In this document: piece by piece, positions 19,874 to 30,879 of the stretch | How positions within the stretch are numbered: position 1 is the first letter of the stretch | Layout of the letters: every line of letters begins with the position of its first letter | DNA from: Oegoconia quadripuncta | Taxonomy: Eukaryota > Arthropoda > Insecta > Lepidoptera > Autostichidae | Assembly (NCBI GenBank): GCA_949316235.1 | Contig: OX438748.1 | Coordinates: 23,624,575 to 23,688,574, forward strand | DNA length: 64,000 nt | Reading direction: 5' to 3' | The notes under the pieces: generated by a model | Database searches by the model: none | Seen by the model: the letters and a program-made list of their open reading frames with translations, nothing else | What the model was told of the DNA's origin: nothing | Made by a program: the position numbers and the translations under genes

Positions 19874-20276
19874 ATAAACGCATCTTCTATTCTGAACTAG
19901 AGGAGGGCAAGCGAAAGCATATCGGTCAATTTCTCAGATATAAAGGGTGTTCAGAAGCGTCATATAAAAAGATGCAACATTGAACTGAGCATCAAAGTAA
20001 AATTGGGATAGAGCTCAATGGAGGACAGCAGGAGAGAATTTGGCAGCACAACGTCCTGAATGGCGTAGGATAGTGCATAGGCGAGTAAGCGATTTCGAGG
20101 AGCAGCGTTAAGCTGACCTCGACGCAAAACGCGACGAGCTGAAATCCCGTCCATCCGCTGCCATTCATTATCACTACGTGGAAGGTGTGCTTACGTGCCC
20201 ACATTGCGCTCGGGGGTTCACCGCAAATATCGGCTATGTTAGCCATCTTCGAGCACACCAGCGCCAAACCGATTAG
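19874..20276 (+). pseudogene. LINE ORF2 C-terminal relic ending in a C2H2 finger
   Basis: Two frames joined by a shift near 19980-20034 read like the C-terminal part of a non-LTR reverse transcriptase. The first contains FYSELEEGKRK...LRYKG, and the second contains PEWRRIVHRRVSDFEEQR, then a TAA, then [12 protein letters not shown]. It finishes with [21 protein letters not shown], a zinc finger of Cys-x2-Cys-x12-His-x3-His form. This ending is a known signature of one group of LINEs found in many invertebrates. At least one stop and one frameshift kill it. Its TAG end is natural. Confidence 0.6.
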
Positions 20277-20800
20277 GAGTCAAACTGGTCGTCTTGGCCG
20301 AAATCGGCCGGAAGCGTCATCATCCGCATCAGTATCTCTTAGGTCCTATTCTATTCTGCCTCAATCCACGCAATTTTTTCACTATTATTGCACCACAAAA
20401 CAAAGTTTGTATTACAACAAGTCTACGAAGTCCAAGCAAATATTTCAAGAAGGTTTGGGACGGGACGCGGCTCCGCTGTTTTCACGTGAAAATTAAATTA
20501 AAAAAAAACTGAAAGCGGAACTTTCAAATTCGGAATCTCACCTTTGTTGGTGTTCTCAGTTTCTTAATTTGAAAGTAAGTCGGGGTAGGAACTTGGCAAT
20601 TAATAGTTAAGTGAAATTTCTGGTTATGAATTCGACTTTTATAAATTTTCCCATTTTGTTTTTAGCATTTCGTCAAATCTGGTTTTAACGGAAAAGTTTG
20701 GTATCCCAAAAAAACAATTAGACTAATATTCTAAAGCGTTTTAGTTAAAAGTTGGAGGTGGAGCGGAAATTGATTTTTTTTCGAGAATTCCTAAAATATC
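20277..20800. other. Unassigned region after the LINE relic
   Basis: No gene. The first 80 bases are GC-rich and probably the LINE 3' untranslated region. The rest is AT-rich without recognisable repeats. Confidence 0.3.
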
Positions 20801-21030
20801 ACGACGACCAATTGGTGTAGTAGACCGTGACCCTCTCTGCGAAATCAAAGGTTGTGGGTTCGATACCCGCGAGGGGTGAATGTTTGTGTGACGAATACAA
20901 ACATTTACATAAATATTTATGTATGTTTCTCCGATATCTAGTATCCACTACACAAGCGTTGCTTAGTTTGGTTGGGACTAAATATTGGTATAGGTGTCCG
21001 AAATATTTATACTTATTTTATTTAATATAA
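20801..21030 (+). mobile_element. tRNA-derived SINE family 1
   Basis: The head carries the A-box-like TTGGTGTAGTAGA and the B box GGTTCGATACC. Then come GTTTGTGTGACGAATAC, TATCTAGTATCC, ACAAGCGTTGCTTAGTTTGG, and an end near GTGTCCGAAATATTTATAC. The best family members are at 38785 and 54663. Confidence 0.85.
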
Positions 21031-21114
21031 GCAAGGAAATTTAAGATTTTTGTCTTTTTGAAACATTTGCTTACAACTTTCAAGGAAGTCAGCTGAAGCG
21101 CGCGAATACATTTT

Positions 21115-21190
21115 TTTACGACTTTTTACCCAACTACCCAAAGAAGGAGGGTAATCCGTTTATTAATAAAAGATTAGATTAGATTAGATT
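21115..21190 (+). repeat. Dispersed repeat ending in (TTAGA)n
   Basis: The words CTACCCAAAGAAGGAGGGTAA and TTTATTAATAAAA recur at about 33128-33190 and partly at 57570-57612. Here the copy ends in three GATTA units, the sort of short tandem tail some LINEs use instead of poly(A). It is not the insect telomere repeat TTAGG. Confidence 0.45.
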
Positions 21191-21428
21191 TATTTAGTTC
21201 ACTTTTACAATAGCATGTCATAGATACAGTTTCGTAAATTATGAAATTTAAAATAAAAGTGATTGTCAAACATAAAACAAAAAATAATAACATAAAAAAC
21301 AAATTCCTGTATAGAATAGTAAAACATATTGTTATATGTATGTCAAAATTAATTAAGAAAGTATAAGTATGTAACCATTGTTACGTCAACGTCATACCAT
21401 TTTAGAATAATCAAAATGAAATAAAAAT

Positions 21429-21683
21429 GACGACCGTTTGGTGTAGTGGTTAGAAACTCTGACCACTATACCAAAACGTCGCGGGTTCGAGTCCCGCTAG
21501 GGGCATATGTTTGTATGATGAATACAGACATGTGTTCCCGAGTTATGCATGTTTTTCATTTATACATGTATTTCCAAAAAAAAATGTATTTGTGTAGTTT
21601 ATCAACCATCTGGTATCCATAACACAAGTCTAGATGCTTACTGTGGACCTAGATGGTGGTGCAAAGATATTTATTATTAACCT
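21429..21683 (+). mobile_element. tRNA-derived SINE family 2
   Basis: Head GACGACCGTTTGGTGTAGTG with A box TGGTGTAGTGG, B box GGTTCGAGTCC, then GGCATATGTTTGTATGATG, CAACCATCTGGTATCC and TGGACCTAGATGG, ending in GCAAAGATATTTATTATT. It is nearly full length. Confidence 0.85.
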
Positions 21684-21973
21684 TACAAGAAGCTCGGCAA
21701 AACGGAGTCGGCACGAACGAATCGGGCCTGAAGCTTCAGGCACAGATTAGGTAATAGTAACCTTCAGGGGTTATTACGTAAGTAACTTTTCTAATTTATT
21801 AACTGGAGTGATACACAAACACACATACTCATGCATAGTGTACCCACTCTGCTCTGTGGCTGGTAGTTCCCATTACAAGCCGATGCCAAAATCGCAGAAG
21901 GGGATCACACCACTTGACAGGTAGATCTAGCGCCAACGTCATCATCCCCCAGATTTACAAACACATATAAGTA

Positions 21974-22384
21974 TTAGGTCCTTACCTATCAAATTGGCAT
22001 TTGTATGAAGAATTTCATTAAGACTGTTTTCTCCATACAAACATTTTTGATTTTTTTTTTTTGGGAACGGCAAATCCAAATTTAGCTAAACTTTGTGTGT
22101 ATTATCGGATAACATTAAGTATAGGCAGCGTTAATTTTTAAAAGTAACCGCTTTATTAAAGTTTCAGCGAAATGATTATGGGAAGCACATGAAAAGAGCT
22201 CTGTTCAATTATTTTTTTATTATGTGATTTAGCCCAGAAATTAAAAAATATTTCATGTGAAACCTTGAATTAATATTCCATTTTCCAAATTAAAAAGAAA
22301 TTTGAATATAGCTTTGAAAATCGCAGGAATTGGTACATATGATTAACGAAGAAAAAAACTCCCATTTCATAGGTAAAGACCCAA
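21974..22384 (+). mobile_element. TTRGGTC-family MITE, copy 3
   Basis: A complete 411-bp copy with ends TTAGGTCCTTACCTATCAAA and the inverse of TTGGGTCTTTACCTATGAAA and a TA on each side. It is slightly shorter than the other copies because of small deletions in the middle. Confidence 0.9.
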
Positions 22385-23507
22385 TATTATTATTTTCTTA
22401 TCTATTTTCTTATCTATAATAAGGAAGAGCGGGTCCTTCTGACACATTTTTATGCTTACTAGGTGGTTCCAAACCTACTTTAAAATTGTAAACTTTGATA
22501 AGAATAAAATATTTTTGTATTTGTATCAAGCCGATCAAGACATCAGCGCCAACGGAACGACTGGACATACCTGCAAAATGTACTAGAAAACATTACCCTC
22601 CATTTAACACGGGTGAAAAACAAATTAATTAATCGAATTCTCAACAACGCAATCAGTAGAAGTTGACCTAATCCAACATTATGCCACACTTCATTATATC
22701 TCGTATTACTATGAGAGTTCCTCGCTTTTAGGTTAAGAGGTCCGGAGGGACATTGTGAGGAACGATTTAACTTCGATATGATTCGAAAAATTACCTAATG
22801 TTGTAATACCAACGTCGACAAATTGCCTGATGCCAATCCGTTGCATCATAGAGGAATAACACTACCCGGTTGCATCAAAGTTGCGTCGCTGTTGGATCGC
22901 ATAGTGAAGGACGAGCACGTGAATATAAAGAACAAACTGTTTGTTTCTTGTCAAGCTCTAGAGCGCAAACGCACACGATTGGTTTTCGAATAGCAAAGGT
23001 AAATAATAAATATGGCGCGGTTAGTTCTTAACTAAGTAACTACTAGTGGTTTCTTGCATATAAGTGTTTCATACTATGAAATAGACATTAAACATCCGTC
23101 CTAATTATTTTCAATGCTAGGCAGTCCTTAAGCCAAGTCGGTTTGAAAACACTGACTGTCAATTGGGTACGTACCCAACTATCATAATGCCCGAATTCAC
23201 GTCAGTAAAACCGCCCATATTGACGTAAGCATGACATGAAACAATTCTCACAAAGACAGATTGATAGCAATTTAATCTTAACGAATCTCCCGTATCTGGT
23301 AGAGTATAAAAAGCGGTGACATCGATTAATCGGGCTCTCCCGTGAATCACTTCGTTAGATAATCGCAATTCCAATGATCGGATGCGTCCTCACTGCCCCA
23401 CATGCACGACCTGGCGCTGTATCACGCGCGACTGCCCGACTTCAGACAGCGGCCTAGAGACTGCACTGCCCCGCAATGCAGTAGAACCTTTCGCTGGCCT
23501 GACCGGC
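22385..23507. other. Unassigned region, no gene seen
   Basis: No convincing coding frame. A GAAAACACTGACTGTCA word near 23143 recurs near 46253, so at least that part is a dispersed repeat. The rest shows no repeats I could match within the window. Confidence 0.35.
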
Positions 23508-23620
23508 GGTTTGAGTGATTCCCATTAACTGGTGAGTGGCGCCCCTCTTGGTTGCGAACAACTTTACCCAAGGAACCATAGACGAATTTGATAAAAAAAA
23601 TATGCGATTGCCAAACAAAG
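23508..23620. mobile_element. Fragment of the CACCCTGT-ended MITE
   Basis: ATTCCCATTAACTGGTGAGT, GCGAACAACTTTACCCAAGG and AACCATAGACGAATTTGAT match the family at 46813-47285. Neither end is preserved, and a SINE follows directly. Confidence 0.5.
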
Positions 23621-23626
23621 TAAACC

Positions 23627-23836
23627 TGGCTGCCTGGCTAGCTACCACCATCTAAATCTGCCGCCAAGCAGCAATGTTAATAGCATTGTTTTGTTCCGGT
23701 TGTTAGAGATAAGATAGCCAGTCCCCCAAATGTGTTGGGATTTCCGGGTCAGTACGCTTCCACCTTCGACCTCATCTTCACTTAACATCAAGTGTGATTG
23801 AGGTCAAGTACGAACCCGTTATGCATAAAAAAAAAC
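23627..23836 (+). mobile_element. tRNA-derived SINE family 3, 5'-truncated
   Basis: It starts at GCCTGGCTAGCTACCACC and continues through CTGCCGCCAAGCAGCAATG to ACCCGTTATGCATAAAAAA. The tRNA head is missing. Confidence 0.8.
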
Positions 23837-24818
23837 TCCGTGATGGACTTTATGTTGCTCGTTTTTGTACTAGAATAATATGTGATAATCATGATAAGCT
23901 GGTTTTTTAATAGTATTTTTAATTTATTTCAAATTCAATTTAATTTGTAATTAATAAAATTATATTATCTCGAAAGTCATAATAACCCCAACGAAATGTA
24001 ATTCTGGTGGTAGAAACAGAATACCGTAGGACATGTGAACGTGAGAAAAATCTTATATAACGCGAAGAGACGTGGGGTCGTGTGTCTAGTGATTTTATTA
24101 CAGCTAGCACTAGGTGACGATGTTGCTTGCTAACTATGTCGCGTGCTATCTCCAATTTAATTTGTATTTCATTACCAACTGAAGTAAGTACGATATATAT
24201 AATGTGCAATATTGTTGTTACAGTTATGGTTGTGTAAATCATAGCGAGGACGCAAAGTTCAAAAATTGAAAATTTAAAAAAATAATATATTTTTCCCGTA
24301 TTCTTTCCTTATTAGCGACACAGTCGAATGGTGTGATTTAGTTCCAAAATCAACGGGTTCGATTCCTCGCTAGAAACATTGATTTTACAAAAATCCAATG
24401 ATGTAGTTTTAGTTTTTATCAAAATCGAACCCGAGACTCGTTTGAGAACTTTGGCCATGCACATCCACTTGAAATATTTTTTTTTAAATACAACGGGTTG
24501 GTATACTTGACCTCAATCACACCTGATGTTAAGTGAAGATGAGAAGAAATTCACCCTGTATAAGCATAAAACACGTATATATAGATCTAAAAACTACTAA
24601 ATTAGAGCGATTTTAAATATACCATACTAACAGAGCAATATATTATTTCAATCCTGTATTTTGGATATGTATTCTAGTAACTTTTTAGATACATGTATCC
24701 TGCTTATACTTAAAGTTTCATTAGAGTCGGCCTATACATTTAAAAAAAAATCAATTTGAAAGTTTGTATAGAATTCCGTATGGGATAAACCCTCTTAAGA
24801 CTTTAATACGGACGGATA
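23837..24818. other. Unassigned AT-rich region with SINE scraps
   Basis: At 24340-24380 a CAACGGGTTCGATTCCTCGC stretch is a lone tRNA-like B box. At 24491-24543 a minus-strand scrap of SINE family 3 (TTGACCTCAATCACACC) is present. No gene is supported. Confidence 0.4.
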
Positions 24819-25638
24819 TACAGGGCGTCCCAAAGTTATGGGACATGAAGGGGAAGTACCTTAAATATCGTAGATAGTGAATTTTGCTCAAAGAAGACTT
24901 TATGTTATTTTTAAAAGTTAGTAATTCTGCATTCATAGATTTTCTAAAAATTATTTGCTTCGGCTGGGAATCGAACCGACTCAAATGTGAAAAAAAAAAC
25001 ACCCTACTTTTATGATGCCAATCGAAAGAATAGCTAAAAAATAATAACTCTGCCTAAGTAACATAGTATTTTAAAAGAAAGGAACAACGTGAAATTAATC
25101 ATTTTAATCAAATAAAAAACATACATGAAACTGCCGTAGTCAATTAAGTAGGTATTTTTTTGTAAATTAATTAATTAAATGCTCAAAATGTGATCCCTCT
25201 TGTTTTACGCAAATCGCCAATCTTTTAATGAGCCCGCTGCCTGTTGATTTTATGAAGTGGGTACTTATTTACGAATAATCAATGCTATCTTTGGAATGAT
25301 AATATCGCTACTTTTCGAACGTCGTCGGCAATAAATAACTTTCTTGAAATTTGACTCAATCATTTTATGTTGTTCCTTTCTTTTAAAATACTATGTTACT
25401 TAGGCAGAGTTATTATTTTTTAGCTATTCTTTCGATTGGCATCATAAAAGTAGGGTGTTTTTTTTTTCACATTTAAGTCGGTTCGATTCCCAGCCGAAGC
25501 AAGTAATTTTTAGAAAATCTATGAATGCAGAATTACTAACTTTTAAAAATAACATAAAGTCTTCTTTGAGCAAAATTCACTATCTACAATATTTAAGGTA
25601 CTTCCCCTTCATGTCCCATAACTTTGGGACGCCCTGTA
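24819..25638 (+). mobile_element. Long foldback element, copy 1 (270-bp inverted arms)
   Basis: Arms 24819-25088 and 25369-25638 are inverse copies of each other with only a few differences, around a 280-bp loop. The ends are TACAGGGCGTCCCAAAGTTA, flanked by TA on both sides. The TACAGGG-type end, the TA duplication and a transposase scrap in copy 2 place it with the IS630-Tc1-mariner group. The loop of this copy has lost about 41 bp relative to copy 2. The arms hold a short open frame, but the element is non-autonomous. Confidence 0.88.
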
Positions 25639-25643
25639 TATTA

Positions 25644-26155
25644 AGGTCTAACAAAATTAACCCGACAACCTTGCATGACATGACATGACAGCACGTACAT
25701 GACAATAAAATAATATATTCATTAAAAAAAACTAGCCTGAAAAATTTTGTTTCCGAGTAAAAAAAAATTATGTAATTGCAAATGAAAATACACATTATCA
25801 GACTTACTTCATTTCGATTGTACCTTGTTTTATCAATGAGAAAAAATAGACAACGTTCCATTGATATCGAAGACACCAAAGGCAACCAATCACAGCAAGT
25901 CGCAGCGCCCCGGCGGCGAGCGGCGAGTGGTCGCTTTTCGGCGTCTTCAAAGATACCGCGGCCCGTGTTTGTGTGTTGTGGGAAAGTACTTAGAGCGCGC
26001 GGCCATTAATGTCCAACTCACAATACTTACATTTCTAAATTTTACTTTTTGAATAAAATCTCTTAACTTTAATGTTTTATTTTTTGTTTTTTTCGTAGTA
26101 GGTAAATCATATACTTACACTCTGCAACGTTTGTCGGGTTAATTTTGTTAGACCT
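25644..26155 (+). mobile_element. GC-cored MITE with AGGTCTAAC ends, copy 1
   Basis: The ends AGGTCTAACAAAATTAACCC and its inverse form a TIR of about 25 bp flanked by TA. It sits five bases from the foldback element. The middle (about 25880-26010) is a GC-rich, CpG-containing block in an AT-rich element. An inverted second copy lies at 49976-50481. Confidence 0.85.
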
Positions 26156-26538
26156 TATATATACGGTTATAGCAAAACTATAGTGTACCAATTTTTGCCT
26201 TTGTCTCAGCGCATTACCCGTCAGACTTATAGCTTTTTAAAACACCTATAATTTATATAGGTAATTCAGTTAGGTCCGAACCATTTCAAATACCTTTGAA
26301 GTTCTGTTAGCTCACCAACGAGACACACGCAAACAGAAATGTGATCAAAGACTTAATACAAACAGATTCCAAATGAAATGCTCTCTTGAAAACTGGCAGG
26401 AGAGGAATATGTGGGCAATGATTTCAACACGAGAGAGTAAAAGGAATGTTTTCAGAGATATGGCTCCTTTTTAAATTAGACTGCGCTTTACGGGTCTTTC
26501 AAATTGACGGCATATTTAATATTTCAAATTCTCTACAA
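26156..26538. other. Unassigned region
   Basis: No gene and no repeat that I can match within the window. Confidence 0.3.
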
Positions 26539-26773
26539 AGTGAATTTCGTGTAATTCCTGGTGACTCATGATTACTTACAAACAAATTTCCACTAGGAAC
26601 CATAGCCTGAAAATTGCTGGACTTCCATAATAAAGGTGGTTTCATAATGGTTTACTTTGTATGGGCAATCGAAGATTTTATGATCGAATTCGACTACGGT
26701 TGCTTGGGAAAAGTTGATCGTAATAACAACCACCAATTAATGGGAATTACATGAATTCAAATTCACCCTGTAT
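26539..26773. mobile_element. CACCCTGT-ended MITE
   Basis: An inverted arrangement: TTCGTGTAATTCCTGGTGAC near the left end, and TGGGAATTACATGAATTC with AAATTCACCCTGT at the right end. Inside are CTAGGAACCATAG and TGGTTTACTTTGTATGGG, shared with the copies at 5027 and 46813. Non-coding. Confidence 0.6.
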
Positions 26774-26818
26774 TGCTTGACAAAAATCATATGATAAATT
26801 GATCATTCATAAACTTTG

Positions 26819-27387
26819 GACGGCCAGTTTGATGTAGTGTTTAGAAACAGCTGCTATACTAAATAAGTATAACTAAGGTCGCGGGTTTGAATCCTTCTAG
26901 GGTCATATATTTCTATTAAAGGACACGTGTGCCAGAGTTATTGGTGTTTTAATGTTTTAAACTGGTCTCTGACTGAATTAATTAATTAATTGATGAAATG
27001 GATTAATTAATAGTTAATAATCGTTTGTTTCTTTTAATTTAGTTTCCTTACCTACTATGTAGATTGTATTGTATTTTTTTTTATCCACAACGGGTTAGCA
27101 CTTGACCTCAATCACACCTGATGTTAAGTGAAGATGAGTGGTGGTAGCGTACTGACCCGGAAACCCCCTCTTATATATGATGCCCCGTGCAACAGGGCTG
27201 TACCTGTGCGGAACTTAAAAGGCCACATTGATTGACGAGCAATGAAGTATTTTCATTTATATTTACTTATAAAAAAGCATTTGTGTATTATAATATCAAC
27301 TATGTGGTATCCGTAATATAAGCCTAGTTGCTTAGTGTGGAACTAGATGGAGCTGTGTGTACATAAAATGATATTTATACTTATTTA
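26819..27387 (+). mobile_element. tRNA-derived SINE family 2, split by inserted sequence
   Basis: The head (26819-26960) has the altered A box TTTGATGTAGTG and the B box GGTTTGAATCC. The tail resumes at about 27252 with TTTATATTTACTTATAAAAAAGC, CAACTATGTGGTATCCG and TGTGGAACTAGATGG. The 290 bases between contain a minus-strand scrap of SINE family 3 (27083-27165) and unassigned AT-rich DNA. Confidence 0.65.
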
Positions 27388-27547
27388 TCAACTATTCATT
27401 TGACAAGCACATTATTCCGCAAACATATCATTTTATAAACGATCATTTGGCAAATATTCATTGGGCCAATGTTTTACTTCGCAAATGTTGAATATTAAAC
27501 CATCAGTTATACATTTTCGAATTCGCCAAATAATTCTTTGCCAAATT

Positions 27548-27885
27548 GAACCGCCTCCGTCGCTCAATGTAAACAACATTGGGTTTACAATTCGGAGGTC
27601 GCGGGTTCGATCCCCAGCGGGGTACATGTTTGAGTACTCGGTTTGGTTGCTGGTAGATCATTTTAAAATGTCCGCCTGGCTAGCTACCACCATTTTATCT
27701 AAATCTGTCGCCAAGCAGCAATGTTAATAGCATTGTTGTGTTCCGGTTGTCAGAGATAAGATAGCCAGTCCCCCAAATGTGTTGGGGTTTCCGGGTCAGT
27801 ACGCTTCCACCTTCGACCTCATCTCCACTTAACATCAGGTGTGCTTGAGGTCAAGTATGAACCCGTCGTGCATATAAAAGAAAAA
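27548..27885 (+). mobile_element. tRNA-derived SINE family 3, full length
   Basis: A good representative. Head CCGCCTCCGTCGCTCAATG, B box GGTTCGATCCC, then GGTACATGTTTGAGTACTCG, TGTCCGCCTGGCTAGCTACC, GCCAAGCAGCAATG and GGGTTTCCGGGTCAGTACGC, with an end at CCCGTCGTGCATATAAAA. A length of about 335 bp with an internal RNA polymerase III promoter is normal for a tRNA-SINE. Confidence 0.88.
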
Positions 27886-28600
27886 TATGATTTTGCAAAT
27901 TACTCATACTCCTAACCATTTGTAAACCCTATAATAGAATTCGCCTGAGTACCTACTAGTGATTTTGTTTTTTTTTTATAAATAATTTGTTCAACCAAAC
28001 ATCTAAGGTTAAGGCGAGAGCGAATCCAAGCCAAACAAGAAAACATCAATACCACACGTGCCCGTATTCATCATGTAAGGTTTTATTTGATTTAGCAGAA
28101 GTGTGGCAAAATAACAAGTTTCCAGGCCAAGAATTAAAAAAAGAAAACAAAGGAGAGAGGGTACTTGGCAGACGGTAGAAGTGGACGGTTGAAAAACAAG
28201 GAGATCATTGTGATCATTTCCGGTTGGAATGCTGGATGAAATGTAGTTTTGAAAGTACTAAGGAGTTATTATTTCGTCAGGATTTCCTATACTTTTGAGA
28301 TAGCTTACAATCATACAAATATAACCTTCAGTATATAATACTCAGCTTATAACCACTATACCAAACAGGTCGTCGATTGATATTTGTTATCGATTAGCAA
28401 AGTTAAGCAAAGCCTAGCATCATCGTAAAGCTGTTGATGACGTCAGTTTGCACAAGGCAATTGTCAACAACCTAATCGCTTGGCCTGGTGGTGCACTTTA
28501 TTAGAAAACTAGTGCACCGTAGGCCATGTGTGCTTCACTTCACTAGTGAAGTTCTGAGATGTCGGTAATCTTAGTAAAGCATTTACAATTGATTATTCTA
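27886..28600. other. Unassigned region
   Basis: I see no recognisable gene. An isolated inverse head of SINE family 2 (ACCACTATACCAAACAGGTCG) lies at 28340-28378. A 63-codon plus-strand frame at 27987 shows no family motif. Confidence 0.3.
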
Positions 28601-28672
28601 GAGCATCGGTGACTCAGCGGTTAAGACACGATCTCCCAATTTGGGAGGCCCGGGTTCGATTCCCAGGCAGAT
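28601..28672 (+). mobile_element. tRNA-like SINE head, family 4
   Basis: CAGCGGTTAAGACACGATCT and GGGTTCGATTCCCAGGCAG provide A- and B-box-like words. Related heads are at 40552 and 54390. It lacks the pairing of a functional tRNA and stops where a LINE fragment begins. Confidence 0.6.
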
Positions 28673-28678
28673 CATTCA

Positions 28679-29330
28679 CTCTTTACTTTGTCAAAACCTG
28701 AAAGGCTACGGTATACACGGTAATTTGCTGCGCTGGGTTCGATCGTATTTAGAAAACAGGAGTCAACTTGTCAGCATCAAGGGGCATCTCCGCACCTGTT
28801 ATAATTGCCTCAGGTGTACCGCAAGGTTCGCATCTCGGGCCTCTGCTTTTCGTAATTTTTATTAATGATTTAATAAATCTCTTAAAGTGCCCTTGCTTAC
28901 TCTATGTTGACGATCTTAAAATCTACCTTGCCATCAACGATATGAATGACTGTTGGATTTTGCAACATAACCTGTCATTAGTGGCCGAGTGGTGCAGATC
29001 TAATCAAATGTTCTTAGACATTGACAAGTGTCTAGTGATCTCTTTTGCAACTACTAAACAAAAAACTGTGTTTGACTACTTACCACCACCATGGAAAGCA
29101 ATCACCGCCGTCCATGGACACCCGAAACACCAAATCACAGATGCATTGCCGGCCTTTGAGGAAGGTGTAGGCTCGTTTCTTGAAGGTTCCAATGTCGTAC
29201 TCGTTCGGGAAGTTTTTATACAAACTCATTAATTCACACATTCACTCGCCCTCTCTTTGGTCCTTATTAAACTTCAAAATCCTCTACAGATCCCGTAAAC
29301 CGTCTCCCAGACTGTTTGTTCAAAAAAAAA
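28679..29330 (+). pseudogene. Non-LTR reverse transcriptase relic (YVDD)
   Basis: Pieces of a Jockey/CR1-like reverse transcriptase occur in three frames. The first reads KGYGIHGNLLRWVRSYLENR. The second holds the palm core SGVPQGSHLGPLLFVIFIND and LYVDDLKIYLA, with the catalytic Asp pair. The third contains FGKFLYKLINSHIHSPSLWS. At least two frameshifts and an internal deletion around 29085 separate them. The domain copied the element's RNA at a nicked target site; this copy cannot be functional. It is followed by an AAAAATTC-type tail. Confidence 0.75.
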
Positions 29331-29484
29331 ATTCAAAATTCAAAAATATTTATTTTCATTCAAGCATAACAATCTTGTACACAATTGTGAGAGTATCCTG
29401 TTAAGCTTCTTAAAACTTGTGTTAGGATACTGTTTGTTCTTCAAGTGTATAGAAATAATACTTCTTTTTATAATCTATTATTAT

Positions 29485-29790
29485 TATTAAATTCTTTATT
29501 GCACACAAAAATAAAATACAAAGAACATTTAATATAGATGATGAAGTGTACAAAGGCGGTGTTATCGCTGATAGCGATTTCCAGACAATTTTTATTGTAT
29601 CTTTAAATTTATCGAAAGGAAGATTTTGTATATCAACAGGAACCTTATTGAAAAAACGTATATATAACCCTTTGAATGAATTACTGACTTTGCGGAGGCG
29701 ACTTATGTGACCTGCAAGTTTATCTTTATTTCTTGTATTGACATCATGTTTATCACAATTTTTTCTAAATGATGCTATATTTTTTTTGAC
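29485..29790 (-). pseudogene. CR1/Jockey-type LINE C-terminus with 3' tail
   Basis: In reverse, about 29580-29775 reads KHDVNTRNKDKLAGHISRL and FFNKVPVDIQNLPFDKFKD without a stop, the standard C-terminal region of a non-LTR polymerase. The tail to 29485 contains the inverse of ATCGCTTTTAG-like and GTGCAATAAAGAAT words, as in other LINE tails here. It is 5'-truncated. Confidence 0.6.
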
Positions 29791-30485
29791 ATATATTACA
29801 TTTTCAAAAATTTACTGTGAGTAGAAGGTTAGAATATTTATACTCTTTAAATGTAGGTCTAATATTATAAAACTAACGGTTTGTTTGTTTGTCCTTACTT
29901 TACAGAATAACTAAAAAACTCATCTGGTATATACCTAACAGCTAATTTAATTTCTCCCCTAATAGAAACTTGGAAATTGATTGTTTGATATAAAGCAAGA
30001 ATTTCTTCATTGTACCTTTTGTTTCGTCTGTTTTGATCATATTTAACTTTAGGGCCCTGCCTTAAATGGTCTAAAATACAGTTAAAATAATGTTACCTAG
30101 TTTGGACACTGGAAGTGCCACCATGTTCTTCCTTGATACCTTTTACTATAATTACATGTCATAATTGTAAAAGTTTGTAAGACTATTGATGCAAATAAAC
30201 TATTTTATACTTTTTGTAAATAATCTTTAACGAATTTCGATATCGGCATACTCGATAAGCTAACACCCCTATTAGATTCATGCAGCTCGTGCATGTAGTT
30301 CAGTCGGGCGTATGATCGGTGGCAGTCTTCCCTCGGGTTTGTACCAGTTCTTAGATTGAATTGTTTGGTCAAAACTAAGAGAGATAAGGATTTATTTGCG
30401 TCTATGTCAAACATAACAATCTTACGTACGATAGGATTAGGTACTAAGAAAGAAATATCGACATAGACATATATTTACTTGACAC
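29791..30485. other. Unassigned region
   Basis: No gene is supportable. A 69-codon minus-strand frame at 30205-30414 contains RSYARLNYMHELHESNRG and has some protein-like character, but I cannot place it. Confidence 0.3.
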
Positions 30486-30632
30486 CATGAGCATATTCCT
30501 TCCTTAAAGGCCGGCAACGCCACTGCGGATCTTCCGTTTCCGTAGATGGTTATGGGCAGCGGTGACACTTACCATCAGGTGCGCCTCTTGCTCGTTTGCC
30601 CACCTCTTCAACAAAAAAAAAAAAAAAAAAAA
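30486..30632 (+). mobile_element. LINE 3' tail, CCGGCAACGC type, with poly(A)
   Basis: CCTTCCTTAAAGGCCGGCAA through CCATCAGGTGCGCC to a run of A is a very common lepidopteran LINE 3' end. A second copy at 55791-55922 is almost identical, so both are fairly recent. Confidence 0.75.
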
Positions 30633-30879
30633 ACACCACCAGCAACAACAATATTAATAAAAACTGGAAAATTATCACTATATACAGAAACAGATATTGA
30701 TCTGCGGTGAGTGCAGTGTGATGTCAAAATTGGACTCCATCTCAGCATATGCTGTAGCAATTGTTACAGCGCTGGTTTTCAGAGGAGCCCAACATCAAGA
30801 GCCTCCGACGCGATGCGGAAAGTTGTACTAGATGTGCAAATCCATCCACATAACTAAATACATATAACAGTTGCATATA

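Noticed and set aside
20814..20880. Sequence with A and B boxes that could be a tRNA gene
   Set aside because: It lacks acceptor-stem pairing and an anticodon arm and continues into a repeated SINE body. The same applies to the other heads at 21429, 28601, 38785, 40552, 54390 and 54663.
21170..21190. (TTAGA) repeats as telomere-like DNA
   Set aside because: The unit is not TTAGG, there are only three copies, and they end a dispersed repeat.
24300..24380. A possible full SINE
   Set aside because: Only a B-box-like GGTTCGATTCC and a few neighbouring words are present, too little for a family call.
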